DNA of 64,000 nucleotides, from assembly GCA_017433825.1 (NCBI GenBank), contig JAFRGL010000009.1, positions 1 to 64,000 on the forward strand. The letters run 5' to 3'. The translations under genes were made by a program, and so were the position numbers. Positions 7,167-15,331 of this stretch are shown in pieces. The stretch's first letter is position 1; every line of letters starts with the position of its first letter. Source of the stretch: Eubacterium sp. (lineage in GTDB: Bacteria; Bacillota; Clostridia; Lachnospirales; Lachnospiraceae). Under the pieces are notes generated by a model. It was not told where the DNA came from and did not search any database. It saw only the letters and a list, made by a program, of their open reading frames with translations.

Positions 7167-9131
7167 TTATTCACTTAAGACAGTACCGTCCGCCAGGGTA
7201 ATGGTATAACCGTTGAAGTTGATGGTGCCTTCATTGGTAAGGCTGGTGATTGTGCAGTCTCCGGTCAGGGTCCAGGTACAGCCCTCTTCGATGGTAATCA
7301 CCGCGTTGTCCTCTACAGCAGTTCCGCCGTCTTCATTGTCCACGATGTTCACGGTGCCGGTGAAGGAGCTGCCATCGGACAGCGTAAGCTCCAGCGTGGA
7401 AATGGTATCTACGATGATGTCGCCCGAAAGCTCCTGGCTGACGGCTGTAAATACCGCATTCGCGCCGTTTTTGCCGGCCGTTCCCCAGCCGTGGCTGGCA
7501 TCATTGCCCACAACCCGCAGAAGAATATTTTCCTCATCCTGAATATCCAGTTCCACATCTTCCAGGGTAATGACGCAGTCTGTATTGGTCACATAGATCA
7601 TATCCCCGTTCAGGGCGGTTAAGGTTCCTCCGGTCATGGTGAAGGAGGAGGTGCCCACATCCGCGTCCCCGGACATGGACTGATAAATCATCACGTTGTG
7701 CACGTTGATATCAGAGCTTGCGCCTTTGCTGTCACTCATGTTGCCGGTCACGTCACAATCGGTCAGGGTAATGGAATTTTTGCCCTCAATGACCAGGGCT
7801 TCGGAGTTGTTGGCCGTAAGCGCGGCATTCTCTACTGTAATATCCGCCGTGGAATATACTGCCGGTGAATTGTAACCGTTGGAGGTATAGGTGCCTTCGT
7901 CCACATTTACGGTACCGCCGCCCCTGTCTGACCGGATGGCTGCGGAAGAATTGCCGGAAGTATCCACCGTCAGGTTGGAGGCATTGGTGGTGCCGCCGCC
8001 GGTGGTCTGGATTCCGCCGGAATTGTCTCCCGTCGTGGTAATGGCGGAGTCGGAAATGTTCACGGTCGTGCCGCTGCCGTAGGAGAAAACACCGTTGCCG
8101 TTCTGGGCAGAGGAGGAAATCTCTGCGTCGGTTATGGTAAGCGTCGCGCCGTTTGTGGCCAGGACGGCGGCGTTAATGCCGTAGAAATCCCCGTTTTCCG
8201 CGTTGGAGGAGCTGCCGGCGGATTTGTCAACCGTAATACCGCTTAAGCTTACCGCTGCGCCGTCCACCTTCAGGGCATTTTCATCGTCTCCCGTGGAGGT
8301 GTAGGTTTCGTTCTGAATATCTGCATCTTCTGTTATGGTTGTGGCTGCACTGCCTTCCACCGCTGAAAAGGAACCGCCGAAACCGCCTGGCTGTGAACCG
8401 GACTGGCTGCTGCCGGGCCTGGAGGGACGGCTGCTGTCAGAGCCGGTACTGTCGGTGCCGGTGCTGTCGGAAACTGAGGCATCAGGCGCCTGACCGTCAG
8501 GTCTGGAAGCAGTCTGGCTGTTTTCGCCGGCGGACAGTACATAAATGGAGGCTTCCCCATCGTCTTCGTTCAGCTGAAATACAACGATGCTGCCGACTTC
8601 AATGCTGCTTAATTCAATCTCGGTAATCTCCTGCCCGGACTGTGTTTTCAGGGTCAGGCCGGTCAAATCGAAGGATACGCTCTCGCCATTCTCTGTAAAG
8701 CTGCCGGCCATCTGAGGGCCGCCCCCCGGCATCTCCGGACGTTCGCCATTCATCTGGGGCATCTCACCCTCCGGCATTTCCGGACGTTCACCGTTCATCC
8801 GGGGCATCTCACCTTCCGGCATTTCCGGACGTTCACCGTTCATCTGGGGCATCTCACCCTCCGGCATTTCCGGACGTTCGCCGTTCATCTCCGGTCTCTC
8901 ACCTTCCGTCCATTCTCCCAACGCCAGGGTGATGGTATTTCCTTCGATAGCTTCCACCCGTCCGGTAAGAATCTTTCCGTAATACTCTGCAGCCGTTTCC
9001 GTTGCGATGGCTTCGGATAAGTTAACGGTTCCCGCCTGACTTCCGCAGGCTGCCAGGGAAATGGCCAGGGCGGCCGCGCCGATAACTGCTGCGATTCGTT
9101 TTATATTTCTCATATTTCTAAGTTTCGTCAT
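7167..9131 (-). CDS. Secreted beta-helix lipoprotein with Pro/Glu/Met repeats
   Basis: 654 residues. The signal peptide ends in a lipobox (LAAC, Cys29), so the protein should be anchored to the outer face of the membrane. Residues of roughly 75-140 hold a 15-residue repeat built around MNGERPEMPEGEMPQ. A Ser/Thr/Gly linker follows, then about 400 residues of Asn/Thr/Gly-rich parallel beta-helix-like repeats (for example SSAQNGNGVFSYGSGT, TTGDNSGGIQTTGGGT) resembling carbohydrate-binding or adhesin helices. It follows a two-component system whose kinase has a similar Pro/Glu/Met-rich extracellular segment. A terminator separates them, so it has its own promoter and is a likely target of that system. 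Ligand unknown. Confidence 0.7.
   Translation of the reverse strand: MTKLRNMRNIKRIAAVIGAAALAISLAACGSQAGTVNLSEAIATETAAEYYGKILTGRVEAIEGNTITLALGEWTEGERPEMNGERPEMPEGEMPQMNGERPEMPEGEMPRMNGERPEMPEGEMPQMNGERPEMPGGGPQMAGSFTENGESVSFDLTGLTLKTQSGQEITEIELSSIEVGSIVVFQLNEDDGEASIYVLSAGENSQTASRPDGQAPDASVSDSTGTDSTGSDSSRPSRPGSSQSGSQPGGFGGSFSAVEGSAATTITEDADIQNETYTSTGDDENALKVDGAAVSLSGITVDKSAGSSSNAENGDFYGINAAVLATNGATLTITDAEISSSAQNGNGVFSYGSGTTVNISDSAITTTGDNSGGIQTTGGGTTNASNLTVDTSGNSSAAIRSDRGGGTVNVDEGTYTSNGYNSPAVYSTADITVENAALTANNSEALVIEGKNSITLTDCDVTGNMSDSKGASSDINVHNVMIYQSMSGDADVGTSSFTMTGGTLTALNGDMIYVTNTDCVITLEDVELDIQDEENILLRVVGNDASHGWGTAGKNGANAVFTAVSQELSGDIIVDTISTLELTLSDGSSFTGTVNIVDNEDGGTAVEDNAVITIEEGCTWTLTGDCTITSLTNEGTINFNGYTITLADGTVLSE
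8737..8890 (-). repeat. 45-bp tandem repeat inside the lipoprotein gene
   Basis: Three full units and partial ends with a 45-bp period; the GGGGC mark recurs at 8756, 8801 and 8846. It encodes the 15-residue Pro/Glu/Met repeat. The nearly identical DNA copies make slippage and length variation likely. Confidence 0.9.
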
Positions 9132-9231
9132 GATTTTGTTCTCCTTTTTTCTTTATGATAAGTGGTCTTTCTTTTGGTTTGTTGCTTCCTTGAGCTTGAC
9201 CTCATTGTAAAGGGTGAACCTTAATTCAAAC

Positions 9232-9272
9232 TTAGAAAAAACAAGGAACTTCACTTGATTTTGTGAAGTTCC
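9232..9272 (-). terminator. Terminator of the two-component operon
   Basis: AGGAACTTCAC (9243-9253) pairs perfectly with GTGAAGTTCCT (9262-9272). On the minus strand the stem is followed by TTGTTTTTT, ten bases after the kinase stop. Confidence 0.85.
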
Positions 9273-9282
9273 TGTGAAATCT

Positions 9283-10617
9283 TTACAGTATTACGGTAAA
9301 TTTTACGCCCGGCGGCGTCAGATAGGAAGCCTCAATGCTTCCGCCGTTGGCTTCGCAGATGGACCTGGCTACCGCAAGCCCGATGCCGAAGCCGCCGTTC
9401 TTCTGGGTTCTGGCGCTGTCCGAACGGTAAAACCGGTCAAACAGCCGTTCCGGCGGTACCTGGGGTATCTCCGTACAGGTGTTTTCCAGTTCAAGGACTG
9501 CCCGGCCTGCATCCTTTCTCAGTGAAATACGCACCTGTCCCCCCTCCTCCGTATACTTTACGGCATTGTCAAGCAGAATGGACAGGAGCTGTTCCGTCTG
9601 GCCTTTGTCCGCCAGAACGTCTACCTCAGGAGAAATCTCCTTTTCCACCGTTATCTTCCTGTTCTCAAAGGCTTCCGCAAAATCCTCTGCAAACTGTTCC
9701 GCCAGCCCGCTGAGGGAAAACTCCGTTTTCTCCGGTTTCTCGCTGTTCTCATCCATGCGTGACAGCAGAAGCAGTCTGTTCATCAGTTCGGACAGACGGT
9801 CTGTCTGCGTTTTGATGTTCCGGCTCCATTTGTTCTCCCCGTTGTACAGCTCCATGGCTTCCGCATTGGCCTTGATAATCGCCAGGGGGGTCTTCAGGTC
9901 ATGCCCGGCATTGGTAATGAACTGCTTCTGTTTTTCGATATTTTCCGCAATCGGACGGACCGCACGGCCGGAAATACGCCATACTATCAGAAGCATCAGG
10001 AACCAGCACAAAATGCCTATCCCCGCGGAAATCAGCAGCACCCGCAGACAGGAAGCATTCTGGCCGGATACATCCAGGAAGACAACCGTCGTCTCACCGT
10101 TTACCCGGGAATCCGTAATCCGGTAGCGGTAATTTGCCGTCCTGCCTTCACTGCCGCCCTTTTCCAGAACCTCAATTGCAAGCGTGCCGGCCTCCTCTTC
10201 GGATACCGAACCCACATGGCTTACGTCCACATAGGTGACCGCCTCGCTGCTGTCCAGCCGCACTACGAAGAAATTGGAGGACATGAAGGTGTCATAATCT
10301 GCCTCCGCATCCCGGCCGCGAAGCATTTCCGGCGGTTCCCCTTCCGGCTTCTCCGGCGGAACCATGCTGCTGTCCGACGGCATTTCCGGCGGCTCTCCGT
10401 CCGGTTTCTCCGGTGGCTGTTCCCCTGTACCATCCCGGTCAAAATCCAGATTGCCGATTTCCCCGTCATAACCGGAGATCATCTGCAGATTTTTCTTTGT
10501 CTGCTGCTGAACCAGGACCGTATTCGCAATATTGATAACTCCCAGCAGGATAGCCAGCAGAATCGTGATCGCAAGCATGGAGGAAAATACAAATCTTTTC
10601 TGCAGCGTTTTCGTCAT
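9283..10617 (-). CDS. Sensor histidine kinase with Pro/Glu/Met-rich extracellular segment
   Basis: 444 residues from ATG 10617, which overlaps the response-regulator stop as ATGA, indicating translational coupling; the longer in-frame extension is regulator sequence. TM1 is at about 9-33 and TM2 at about 191-213, enclosing a 155-residue extracellular domain. That domain begins with two copies of a PPEKPxGEPPEM motif (about 67-98). The phospho-acceptor is His239 in NAGHDLKTPL. The ATPase domain has the N box (DNAVKYTEEGG), a G1-type stretch and GGFGIGLA. No full HAMP is visible; the linker is about 20 residues. It partners with the OmpR-type regulator upstream. Its extracellular motif resembles the repeats of the lipoprotein encoded just downstream. 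Stimulus unknown. Confidence 0.88.
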   Translation of the reverse strand: MTKTLQKRFVFSSMLAITILLAILLGVINIANTVLVQQQTKKNLQMISGYDGEIGNLDFDRDGTGEQPPEKPDGEPPEMPSDSSMVPPEKPEGEPPEMLRGRDAEADYDTFMSSNFFVVRLDSSEAVTYVDVSHVGSVSEEEAGTLAIEVLEKGGSEGRTANYRYRITDSRVNGETTVVFLDVSGQNASCLRVLLISAGIGILCWFLMLLIVWRISGRAVRPIAENIEKQKQFITNAGHDLKTPLAIIKANAEAMELYNGENKWSRNIKTQTDRLSELMNRLLLLSRMDENSEKPEKTEFSLSGLAEQFAEDFAEAFENRKITVEKEISPEVDVLADKGQTEQLLSILLDNAVKYTEEGGQVRISLRKDAGRAVLELENTCTEIPQVPPERLFDRFYRSDSARTQKNGGFGIGLAVARSICEANGGSIEASYLTPPGVKFTVIL

Positions 10618-11288
10618 TTTTTCTTCTCCAGCCTGTAGCCCACATTTCTCTTCGCCGCCACCGTGACAGACGAACCGATACCGGCCAGTCTTTTGCGCAG
10701 GTAGGAAATATATACCCAAACGGTGCCTATCTCCGCCTCGGTATCATATCCCCAGACCTTCACCAAGATATTCTCTGTTGAAAGATACATGCCGGTATTG
10801 ATCATCAGAAGATCCATCAGCAGGTATTCCTGCTTCGGAAGCACCACGGAATGCTCCCCGCAGCATAGTTCGTAACTGCTTTGGTTCAGCGTAATATCCT
10901 CAAAGGCAAGCACATTCGGGGTAAAGCTCTCCTTCCGGCGCAGCATGGCCCGCACCCGGGCCAGCAGAAGCTCCATTGAAAATGGTTTCGGCAGATAATC
11001 GTCCGCCCCCATATCCAGACCGGCTATCTGGTCTTCGACCTGGGACCTGGCAGTAAGAAGAAGCACCGGCGTATTGTCACCGCTGCTTCTTAAAGCCTTC
11101 AAAACCTGCAGTCCGTCCATCTTCGGCATCATAATATCCAGGATTATGCCGTCATAATCCCCGGTTTTCGCGTAGTCCAGCGCTTCCTCACCGTCATAAA
11201 CTGCATCCACAATATATTTATGATAGGTAAGAATGTCCACAACCGCCTCGGACATGGCGGGCTCATCCTCTGCGTATAAAAGTTTCAT
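10614..11288 (-). CDS. OmpR-family response regulator
   Basis: 224 residues: receiver domain (about 1-115) with acidic pair E7-D8, phospho-acceptor Asp51 in LDIMMPKMDG and the conserved Lys in YLPKPF; then a winged-helix DNA-binding domain (about 125-222) ending in the usual TVWVYISYLRKRL and VGYRLE motifs. It is the first gene of the two-gene operon and overlaps the kinase by four bases. Likely targets are its own operon and the adjacent lipoprotein gene. Confidence 0.92.
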   Translation of the reverse strand: MKLLYAEDEPAMSEAVVDILTYHKYIVDAVYDGEEALDYAKTGDYDGIILDIMMPKMDGLQVLKALRSSGDNTPVLLLTARSQVEDQIAGLDMGADDYLPKPFSMELLLARVRAMLRRKESFTPNVLAFEDITLNQSSYELCCGEHSVVLPKQEYLLMDLLMINTGMYLSTENILVKVWGYDTEAEIGTVWVYISYLRKRLAGIGSSVTVAAKRNVGYRLEKKK

Positions 11289-11345
11289 TGTTTCTCCTTA
11301 CAGATGCCGTGTACTTTACTTCTTACGCATATACGGACAGTTTCT

Positions 11346-12473
11346 TCAGCCGACAGCGTCCTTAAAGGCTTCCGCTGCGGTTCTGATCTGCTCGAAATTC
11401 ACCATCTGGCGGTCCACTTCAATGGTCAGCACCGGGATGCCGGCTTCGTCCAGCACATTCTTCACCGGTACATAGTCGAATTCCTCCGGATCGCAGAACT
11501 TGGTGCCGACCCAGATGACGCCGGCCGCGCCGGCTTCCTTTGCCAGATTCTTCAAATCTTCCGCTCTCTTCTTGCCGGGATCGTACAGCACACTGGTGCC
11601 CTCGGTTTCGGCCAGACGGACAGCAAATCCGGATACCGGATCCTCCGGCACTTCCGGCACCGGATATCTTAATTCCACGGATTCATATGCCACCTGATCC
11701 GCGGCAATGACGAAGCCGTTTTCATCCAGGATGTTCATCAGTTCGGAAGAATCCGCGAGAATGCCCGTGGTGACCACGGGAATGCCTTTGGTGCATTCCG
11801 GAAGCTTTTGGAGGGCTTCGTTCAGCTCACGCACCAGCGCGGTGTGGCGGGCCTTGTCGGCAAACGTACGGCTTTTCAAGACCTTGCTTCTGGCAAGGGC
11901 GGAAATCACATCCGTGTGCTTTCCGGCCAGACGGACAAAGTCCATGCAGGCCGCGCGGTTTTCATTGAACAGGCGGATGGCCACCAGAATGTCTTCGTCT
12001 GTTACGGTTTTCCCGGATATTGCCGTAAGCTTCGCCAGAATCTCTTTGTATTTCGCCGTTGTAAAGGCTTTGCCGGCCTCGATTTTACGGTTCTGGGCGT
12101 AGGGTACGTCAATGATCGGGATGGTCTTCACACCGTATTTCCAGTTGGCGCCCATGCCCTTTAAGGAATCGCAGGTTAAGGGGATCATCACGGCGGAGAG
12201 GCCGGAAAGCTTCCCTGTAAGGCCCAGCTCCAGGATGGTATGTACGATGCCGCAGTAAAATGCGGGGAAATACTGCCTGGACTCGGAAACAGCCATATCC
12301 GCTCCCCACAGGCCGAAGGGCACCATGCCCGCGGCATAAACCAGTTCTTCCGGTGCGTAATACGGCATTACGCCCACGGCCTTTTTGCCCGCTGCCAGGA
12401 CTTCGTCCAGGCAGGCCTTCGGATTGTCCGCAATCCGGATTAATTCATCCAGTATTTCTTTCACATCACGCAT
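11346..12473 (-). CDS. 2-hydroxyacyl-CoA dehydratase, beta-type subunit
   Basis: 375 residues of the HgdB/BcrB-type family. These proteins form heterodimers that hold 4Fe-4S clusters and dehydrate (R)-2-hydroxyacyl-CoA to enoyl-CoA by a ketyl-radical route after ATP-driven one-electron activation. Visible family features are the N-terminal PYYAPEELVYAAGMVPFGLWG segment and the Cys in PLTCDSLKG. The start overlaps the alpha-subunit stop by eight bases, so the subunits are translationally coupled. Known substrates in the family include 2-hydroxyglutaryl, lactoyl, phenyllactyl and 2-hydroxyisocaproyl-CoA; no CoA-transferase or 2-hydroxyacid dehydrogenase is adjacent, so the substrate is open. 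Benzoyl-CoA reductase subunits are more distant relatives. Confidence 0.82.
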   Translation of the reverse strand: MRDVKEILDELIRIADNPKACLDEVLAAGKKAVGVMPYYAPEELVYAAGMVPFGLWGADMAVSESRQYFPAFYCGIVHTILELGLTGKLSGLSAVMIPLTCDSLKGMGANWKYGVKTIPIIDVPYAQNRKIEAGKAFTTAKYKEILAKLTAISGKTVTDEDILVAIRLFNENRAACMDFVRLAGKHTDVISALARSKVLKSRTFADKARHTALVRELNEALQKLPECTKGIPVVTTGILADSSELMNILDENGFVIAADQVAYESVELRYPVPEVPEDPVSGFAVRLAETEGTSVLYDPGKKRAEDLKNLAKEAGAAGVIWVGTKFCDPEEFDYVPVKNVLDEAGIPVLTIEVDRQMVNFEQIRTAAEAFKDAVG

Positions 12474-13689
12474 GATTTTCCTCCTTTCGGCTCTGCCGGT
12501 TCGCTTCCATGATTTCCATCAGGGCTTCCACCCGGGTATCATACTGGGCTTCCGAGAATACCCTGGGGTCGGACTGGTCGCCGTCAAAAGTCATAGTGGG
12601 GATACCCGCCTTGTCCCGCAGCTGCCGTTCCATTTCGTAGGTATTGCCGCTCCAGCGCTTGCAGGAACGGTTGATGTGCATAACCGCGCCGTCCACTTTA
12701 TTGCGGATGGCGGAATCCACACGCAGCTGCACTTCCTTTTCGAAGCAGTAGGAATTGGGCACGTAGGCATAGGCTGCCATCAGCTCGTCCATGTTCTGGT
12801 ACAGGAAGGAAAATGCCGGGCCGTAAATGGTGGAGGTCAGGTTGATGCCCCGGCTCTGCAGCGCCTTGTAGGTGAATTTCAGATTTGCCCAGCAGGCAAT
12901 GCCTTCAAACAATATCCGGTATTTCTCCTCGCCCTTGAAGGTGGATTTGCCTTCCGCCGCCAGAGCTTCATATTCGTCCGCCAGGAGTTCAAAGGCTTCC
13001 GCCGCTTCCGCAGTGCCCCTGCCCACGCAGGCAACGGCCATGTTGTTGAAGGTATCAAAGCCGGAGAAGGGCGAAGGCGTATTTTTCATGGCGTCCATGG
13101 CACGAAGCCATGCTTTCGAGCTTCTCTGGGATACTTCCATAACCTCGCGGAATTTGTCCCAGTCCATCTTCTTGCCGGTAAGCTTCTCAAGCCCGGCGAT
13201 ACAGTCGTCAAACTGGGCCCGGATATAGGCAATCCGGTCCGCGTCGCAGACTTCCTCGGTCAGGTGCGGAATATCAATCATGAACAGCGGAATGTCCAGT
13301 TCCAGCGCCAGGTTCTCGTACCATTTCATCATGCAGCCGCAGATATTGTTGCAGCAAAGCAGGAAATCCGGCCGCGGAATCTGAATCTCCGGGCAGTCAT
13401 CGTGGGCCGCGTAGGCCAGATTCATCCGGGCGTAGGAGCAGATGTCATTGGAATAGCCCATGGCCTCCGCTTCCTCGCACATCCTTTTGCCGCCGCCCTT
13501 CGCACCGATGGCCGCGCCCATGTTCTCCGGGTACGCCACCTTGATATCCATGGCGGTGGTGATTTCCTGGGGGAAGTTCGAAGCGCACCAGCCGATTTTC
13601 TCGCCTCTCCTCTTCGCCTCCCAGACATCTTCGGCGATCTTGTCCTGAAGATCCCTCAATACAATTTTTGCAGGTTTTTTCTCCTCCAT
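12466..13689 (-). CDS. 2-hydroxyacyl-CoA dehydratase, alpha-type subunit
   Basis: 407 residues of the HgdA/BcrC-type family, partner of the gene that overlaps its 3' end. Cys residues fit for the Fe-S site are in GWCASNFPQEI near the N terminus and in the LLCCNNICGCMMKWYE segment. The start at 13689 has AGGAGG seven bases upstream. In many anaerobes the activator gene lies immediately upstream of this pair; here the activator (15332-16114) is about 1.6 kb away, separated by an ATPase gene between short direct repeats. Confidence 0.82.
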   Translation of the reverse strand: MEEKKPAKIVLRDLQDKIAEDVWEAKRRGEKIGWCASNFPQEITTAMDIKVAYPENMGAAIGAKGGGKRMCEEAEAMGYSNDICSYARMNLAYAAHDDCPEIQIPRPDFLLCCNNICGCMMKWYENLALELDIPLFMIDIPHLTEEVCDADRIAYIRAQFDDCIAGLEKLTGKKMDWDKFREVMEVSQRSSKAWLRAMDAMKNTPSPFSGFDTFNNMAVACVGRGTAEAAEAFELLADEYEALAAEGKSTFKGEEKYRILFEGIACWANLKFTYKALQSRGINLTSTIYGPAFSFLYQNMDELMAAYAYVPNSYCFEKEVQLRVDSAIRNKVDGAVMHINRSCKRWSGNTYEMERQLRDKAGIPTMTFDGDQSDPRVFSEAQYDTRVEALMEIMEANRQSRKEENHA

Positions 13690-13776
13690 AGCTACCTCCT
13701 CGGGAATATATAAAACGATTGTCTTCTCTTTCGATTATACAATTCAGAATTATTATAATACATGTTTTCCAAAAAA

Positions 13777-13796
13777 ACAGATTTATCCGTCTGTCC
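13777..13796. repeat. Direct repeat, copy 1, beside the ATPase gene
   Basis: A 20-base segment identical at 19 of 20 positions to 15296-15315, in the same orientation. The pair brackets the ATPase gene and its control region (about 1.5 kb). Confidence 0.7.
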
Positions 13797-13833
13797 TGAA
13801 AACGATTTATTAAATCTGAAATCCGGCTCTGAC

Positions 13834-15087
13834 CTAAACATCCAGACTGTCCGGGTTCAAAAGAAAATCGAAAATGCTCATTACCAGTATCCCGTTCTCA
13901 TTATATAACGGAGCCAGGGCATCTTTTGTGATGATAATTTTTTTGAAACCATCCCCGGTACTAATCAACGGACGCTGTTCCTGAAGCATTTTTCTTTCGT
14001 CTGGCATGGCAAATGCAGATTGTATATAATATCTTTTTGAACCTTTATTGCAGACAAAGTCGATTTCAAGCTGTTTGCGGATCTTCTTCCCGGTTTTATC
14101 AACTTCATTGGCAACGACCACGCCAACGTCAACATTGAAACCTCGGACCTTCAGTTCATTAAAAATGATATTCTCCATCGCGTGTGTTTCTTCGACCTGT
14201 CTGAAATTCAGTCTGGCATTACGAAGCCCGAGATCTGTGAAATAATATTTCGAGGGCGTATCAATGTATTTTTTGCCCTTGATATCATATCGAATCGCAC
14301 TGTCGATCAGGAAAGAATCACAAAGGCTGTCGATATACCGCTTGATCGTATTGGGGCTGATGGTTTTATTCTTTACACTCTTAAAGGCGGCAGAAAGCTT
14401 GCGGGGATTTGTAAGCGACCCAATCCCGGAAGAAAGAATGTTCAACAGTTCTTCCAATTCTGCCTTGTTACGGATATTCGTGCGTCCGATTATGTCTGCT
14501 ATGTATGTTTCTTCAAAAAGAGCCTTCAGGAAATCGCCCTTTTGCTCAGGCGTCTCAAGCGAAAAAATCAACGGCAGACCACCGTAGATTACATAGTCAC
14601 GCCATGCACTCGTTCTGTCACCTGAATAAACGCTCATGTATTCCGCAAAAGTCAGCGGATACATATGCACTTCATCACCCCTGCCGCGGAATTCTGTAAT
14701 GACATCTTTGGACAGGAACTTCGCATTGCTGCCTGTCACATATACATCTATGTTTTTTCTTCGCAGAAGGCTGTTCAATACCGACTCGAAATCGCCCAGC
14801 AGCTGCACTTCGTCCAGCAGAACATAATACATTTCGTTGTCGCGGAACTGTTCCATAAGGTATGGAAAGAAAACTTCCGGATCGCGATATCTTCTGTTTT
14901 CATATACATCAAAAGCCATTTCTATGATGTGATCATCCGGTACATTCAGCCTTGTCAAGAGATCTCTAAAGAGATTAAACAGGAGATAAGATTTCCCGCA
15001 TCTGCGTACGCCGGTGATTACTTTGATCAACCCATTATGTTTCTTCGATATCAGTTTGTTAAGGTAGATATCTCTTCGGATCTCCAT
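13834..15087 (-). CDS. AAA ATPase with DUF4143 domain
   Basis: 417 residues. An N-terminal AAA_14 P-loop domain has Walker A GVRRCGKS (26-33) and Walker B YVLLDEV (about 88-94). A winged-helix middle follows, then a C-terminal DUF4143 region (KYYFTDLGLRNARLNF) with nuclease-like features including a late EIDFVCNKG stretch. Such ATPases are common, patchily distributed and of unknown role. Here it interrupts the usual activator-alpha-beta order of a hydroxyacyl-CoA dehydratase locus and is flanked by 20-base direct repeats. Its upstream region is AT-rich with two palindromes (15125 and 15204). These features suggest arrival as an insertion. Confidence 0.85.
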   Translation of the reverse strand: MEIRRDIYLNKLISKKHNGLIKVITGVRRCGKSYLLFNLFRDLLTRLNVPDDHIIEMAFDVYENRRYRDPEVFFPYLMEQFRDNEMYYVLLDEVQLLGDFESVLNSLLRRKNIDVYVTGSNAKFLSKDVITEFRGRGDEVHMYPLTFAEYMSVYSGDRTSAWRDYVIYGGLPLIFSLETPEQKGDFLKALFEETYIADIIGRTNIRNKAELEELLNILSSGIGSLTNPRKLSAAFKSVKNKTISPNTIKRYIDSLCDSFLIDSAIRYDIKGKKYIDTPSKYYFTDLGLRNARLNFRQVEETHAMENIIFNELKVRGFNVDVGVVVANEVDKTGKKIRKQLEIDFVCNKGSKRYYIQSAFAMPDERKMLQEQRPLISTGDGFKKIIITKDALAPLYNENGILVMSIFDFLLNPDSLDV

Positions 15088-15124
15088 TTAAACGTAACCT
15101 CTGACTTATATTGATAATGCTCAA

Positions 15125-15143
15125 AAATGCGGAATCCGCATTT
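15125..15143. promoter_or_regulatory. Palindrome 1 upstream of the ATPase gene
   Basis: AAATGCGGA and TCCGCATTT form perfect nine-base arms around a single A, 38 bases before the ATPase start. The same core recurs inverted at 15204-15216. It looks like a dimeric-regulator operator; no regulator is assigned. Confidence 0.5.
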
Positions 15144-15203
15144 CTGCTCATTAGCATTATATCGAACATCCTTTTCACTGTCAATGAACATGCGTTCTTT
15201 TTT

Positions 15204-15216
15204 TGCGGATTCCGCA
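15204..15216. promoter_or_regulatory. Palindrome 2 upstream of the ATPase gene
   Basis: TGCGGA and TCCGCA around a single T, the reverse-complement core of palindrome 1, with centres about 76 bases apart. It could serve as a second operator allowing looping, or be a remnant of element ends. Confidence 0.45.
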
Positions 15217-15295
15217 TTTTTGTTACATAGAATGCTTCTTATATTGAAAAGTGATGCCGGCTTTTTACGCCACTAAAAAGGGCAAGCGAATAAAT

Positions 15296-15315
15296 ACAGA
15301 TTTATCCGCCTGTCC
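15296..15315. repeat. Direct repeat, copy 2, beside the ATPase gene
   Basis: Matches 13777-13796 at 19 of 20 positions in the same orientation, ending 16 bases from the activator stop. Confidence 0.7.
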
Positions 15316-15331
15316 AGTAACCATTTTGTAT

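Noticed and set aside
8737-8890. CRISPR array
   Set aside because: Regular repeats here and at 46745-46845 and 54585-54790 are in frame within genes, without distinct spacers or cas genes.
9901-10638. 245-codon plus-strand ORF over the histidine kinase
   Set aside because: Antisense shadow created by GC-rich codon use.
11346-13689. Benzoyl-CoA reductase subunits
   Set aside because: A four-subunit Bcr set or ferredoxin is absent; a two-subunit dehydratase with an HgdC-type activator fits better.
12385-13713. 442-codon plus-strand ORF over the dehydratase alpha gene
   Set aside because: Exact antisense of a conserved enzyme; His/Gly/Val-rich composition is typical of shadows.
13834-15087. 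Transposase or IS element
   Set aside because: The product is a DUF4143 ATPase, with no DDE or HUH motif and no terminal inverted repeats at the flanking direct repeats.
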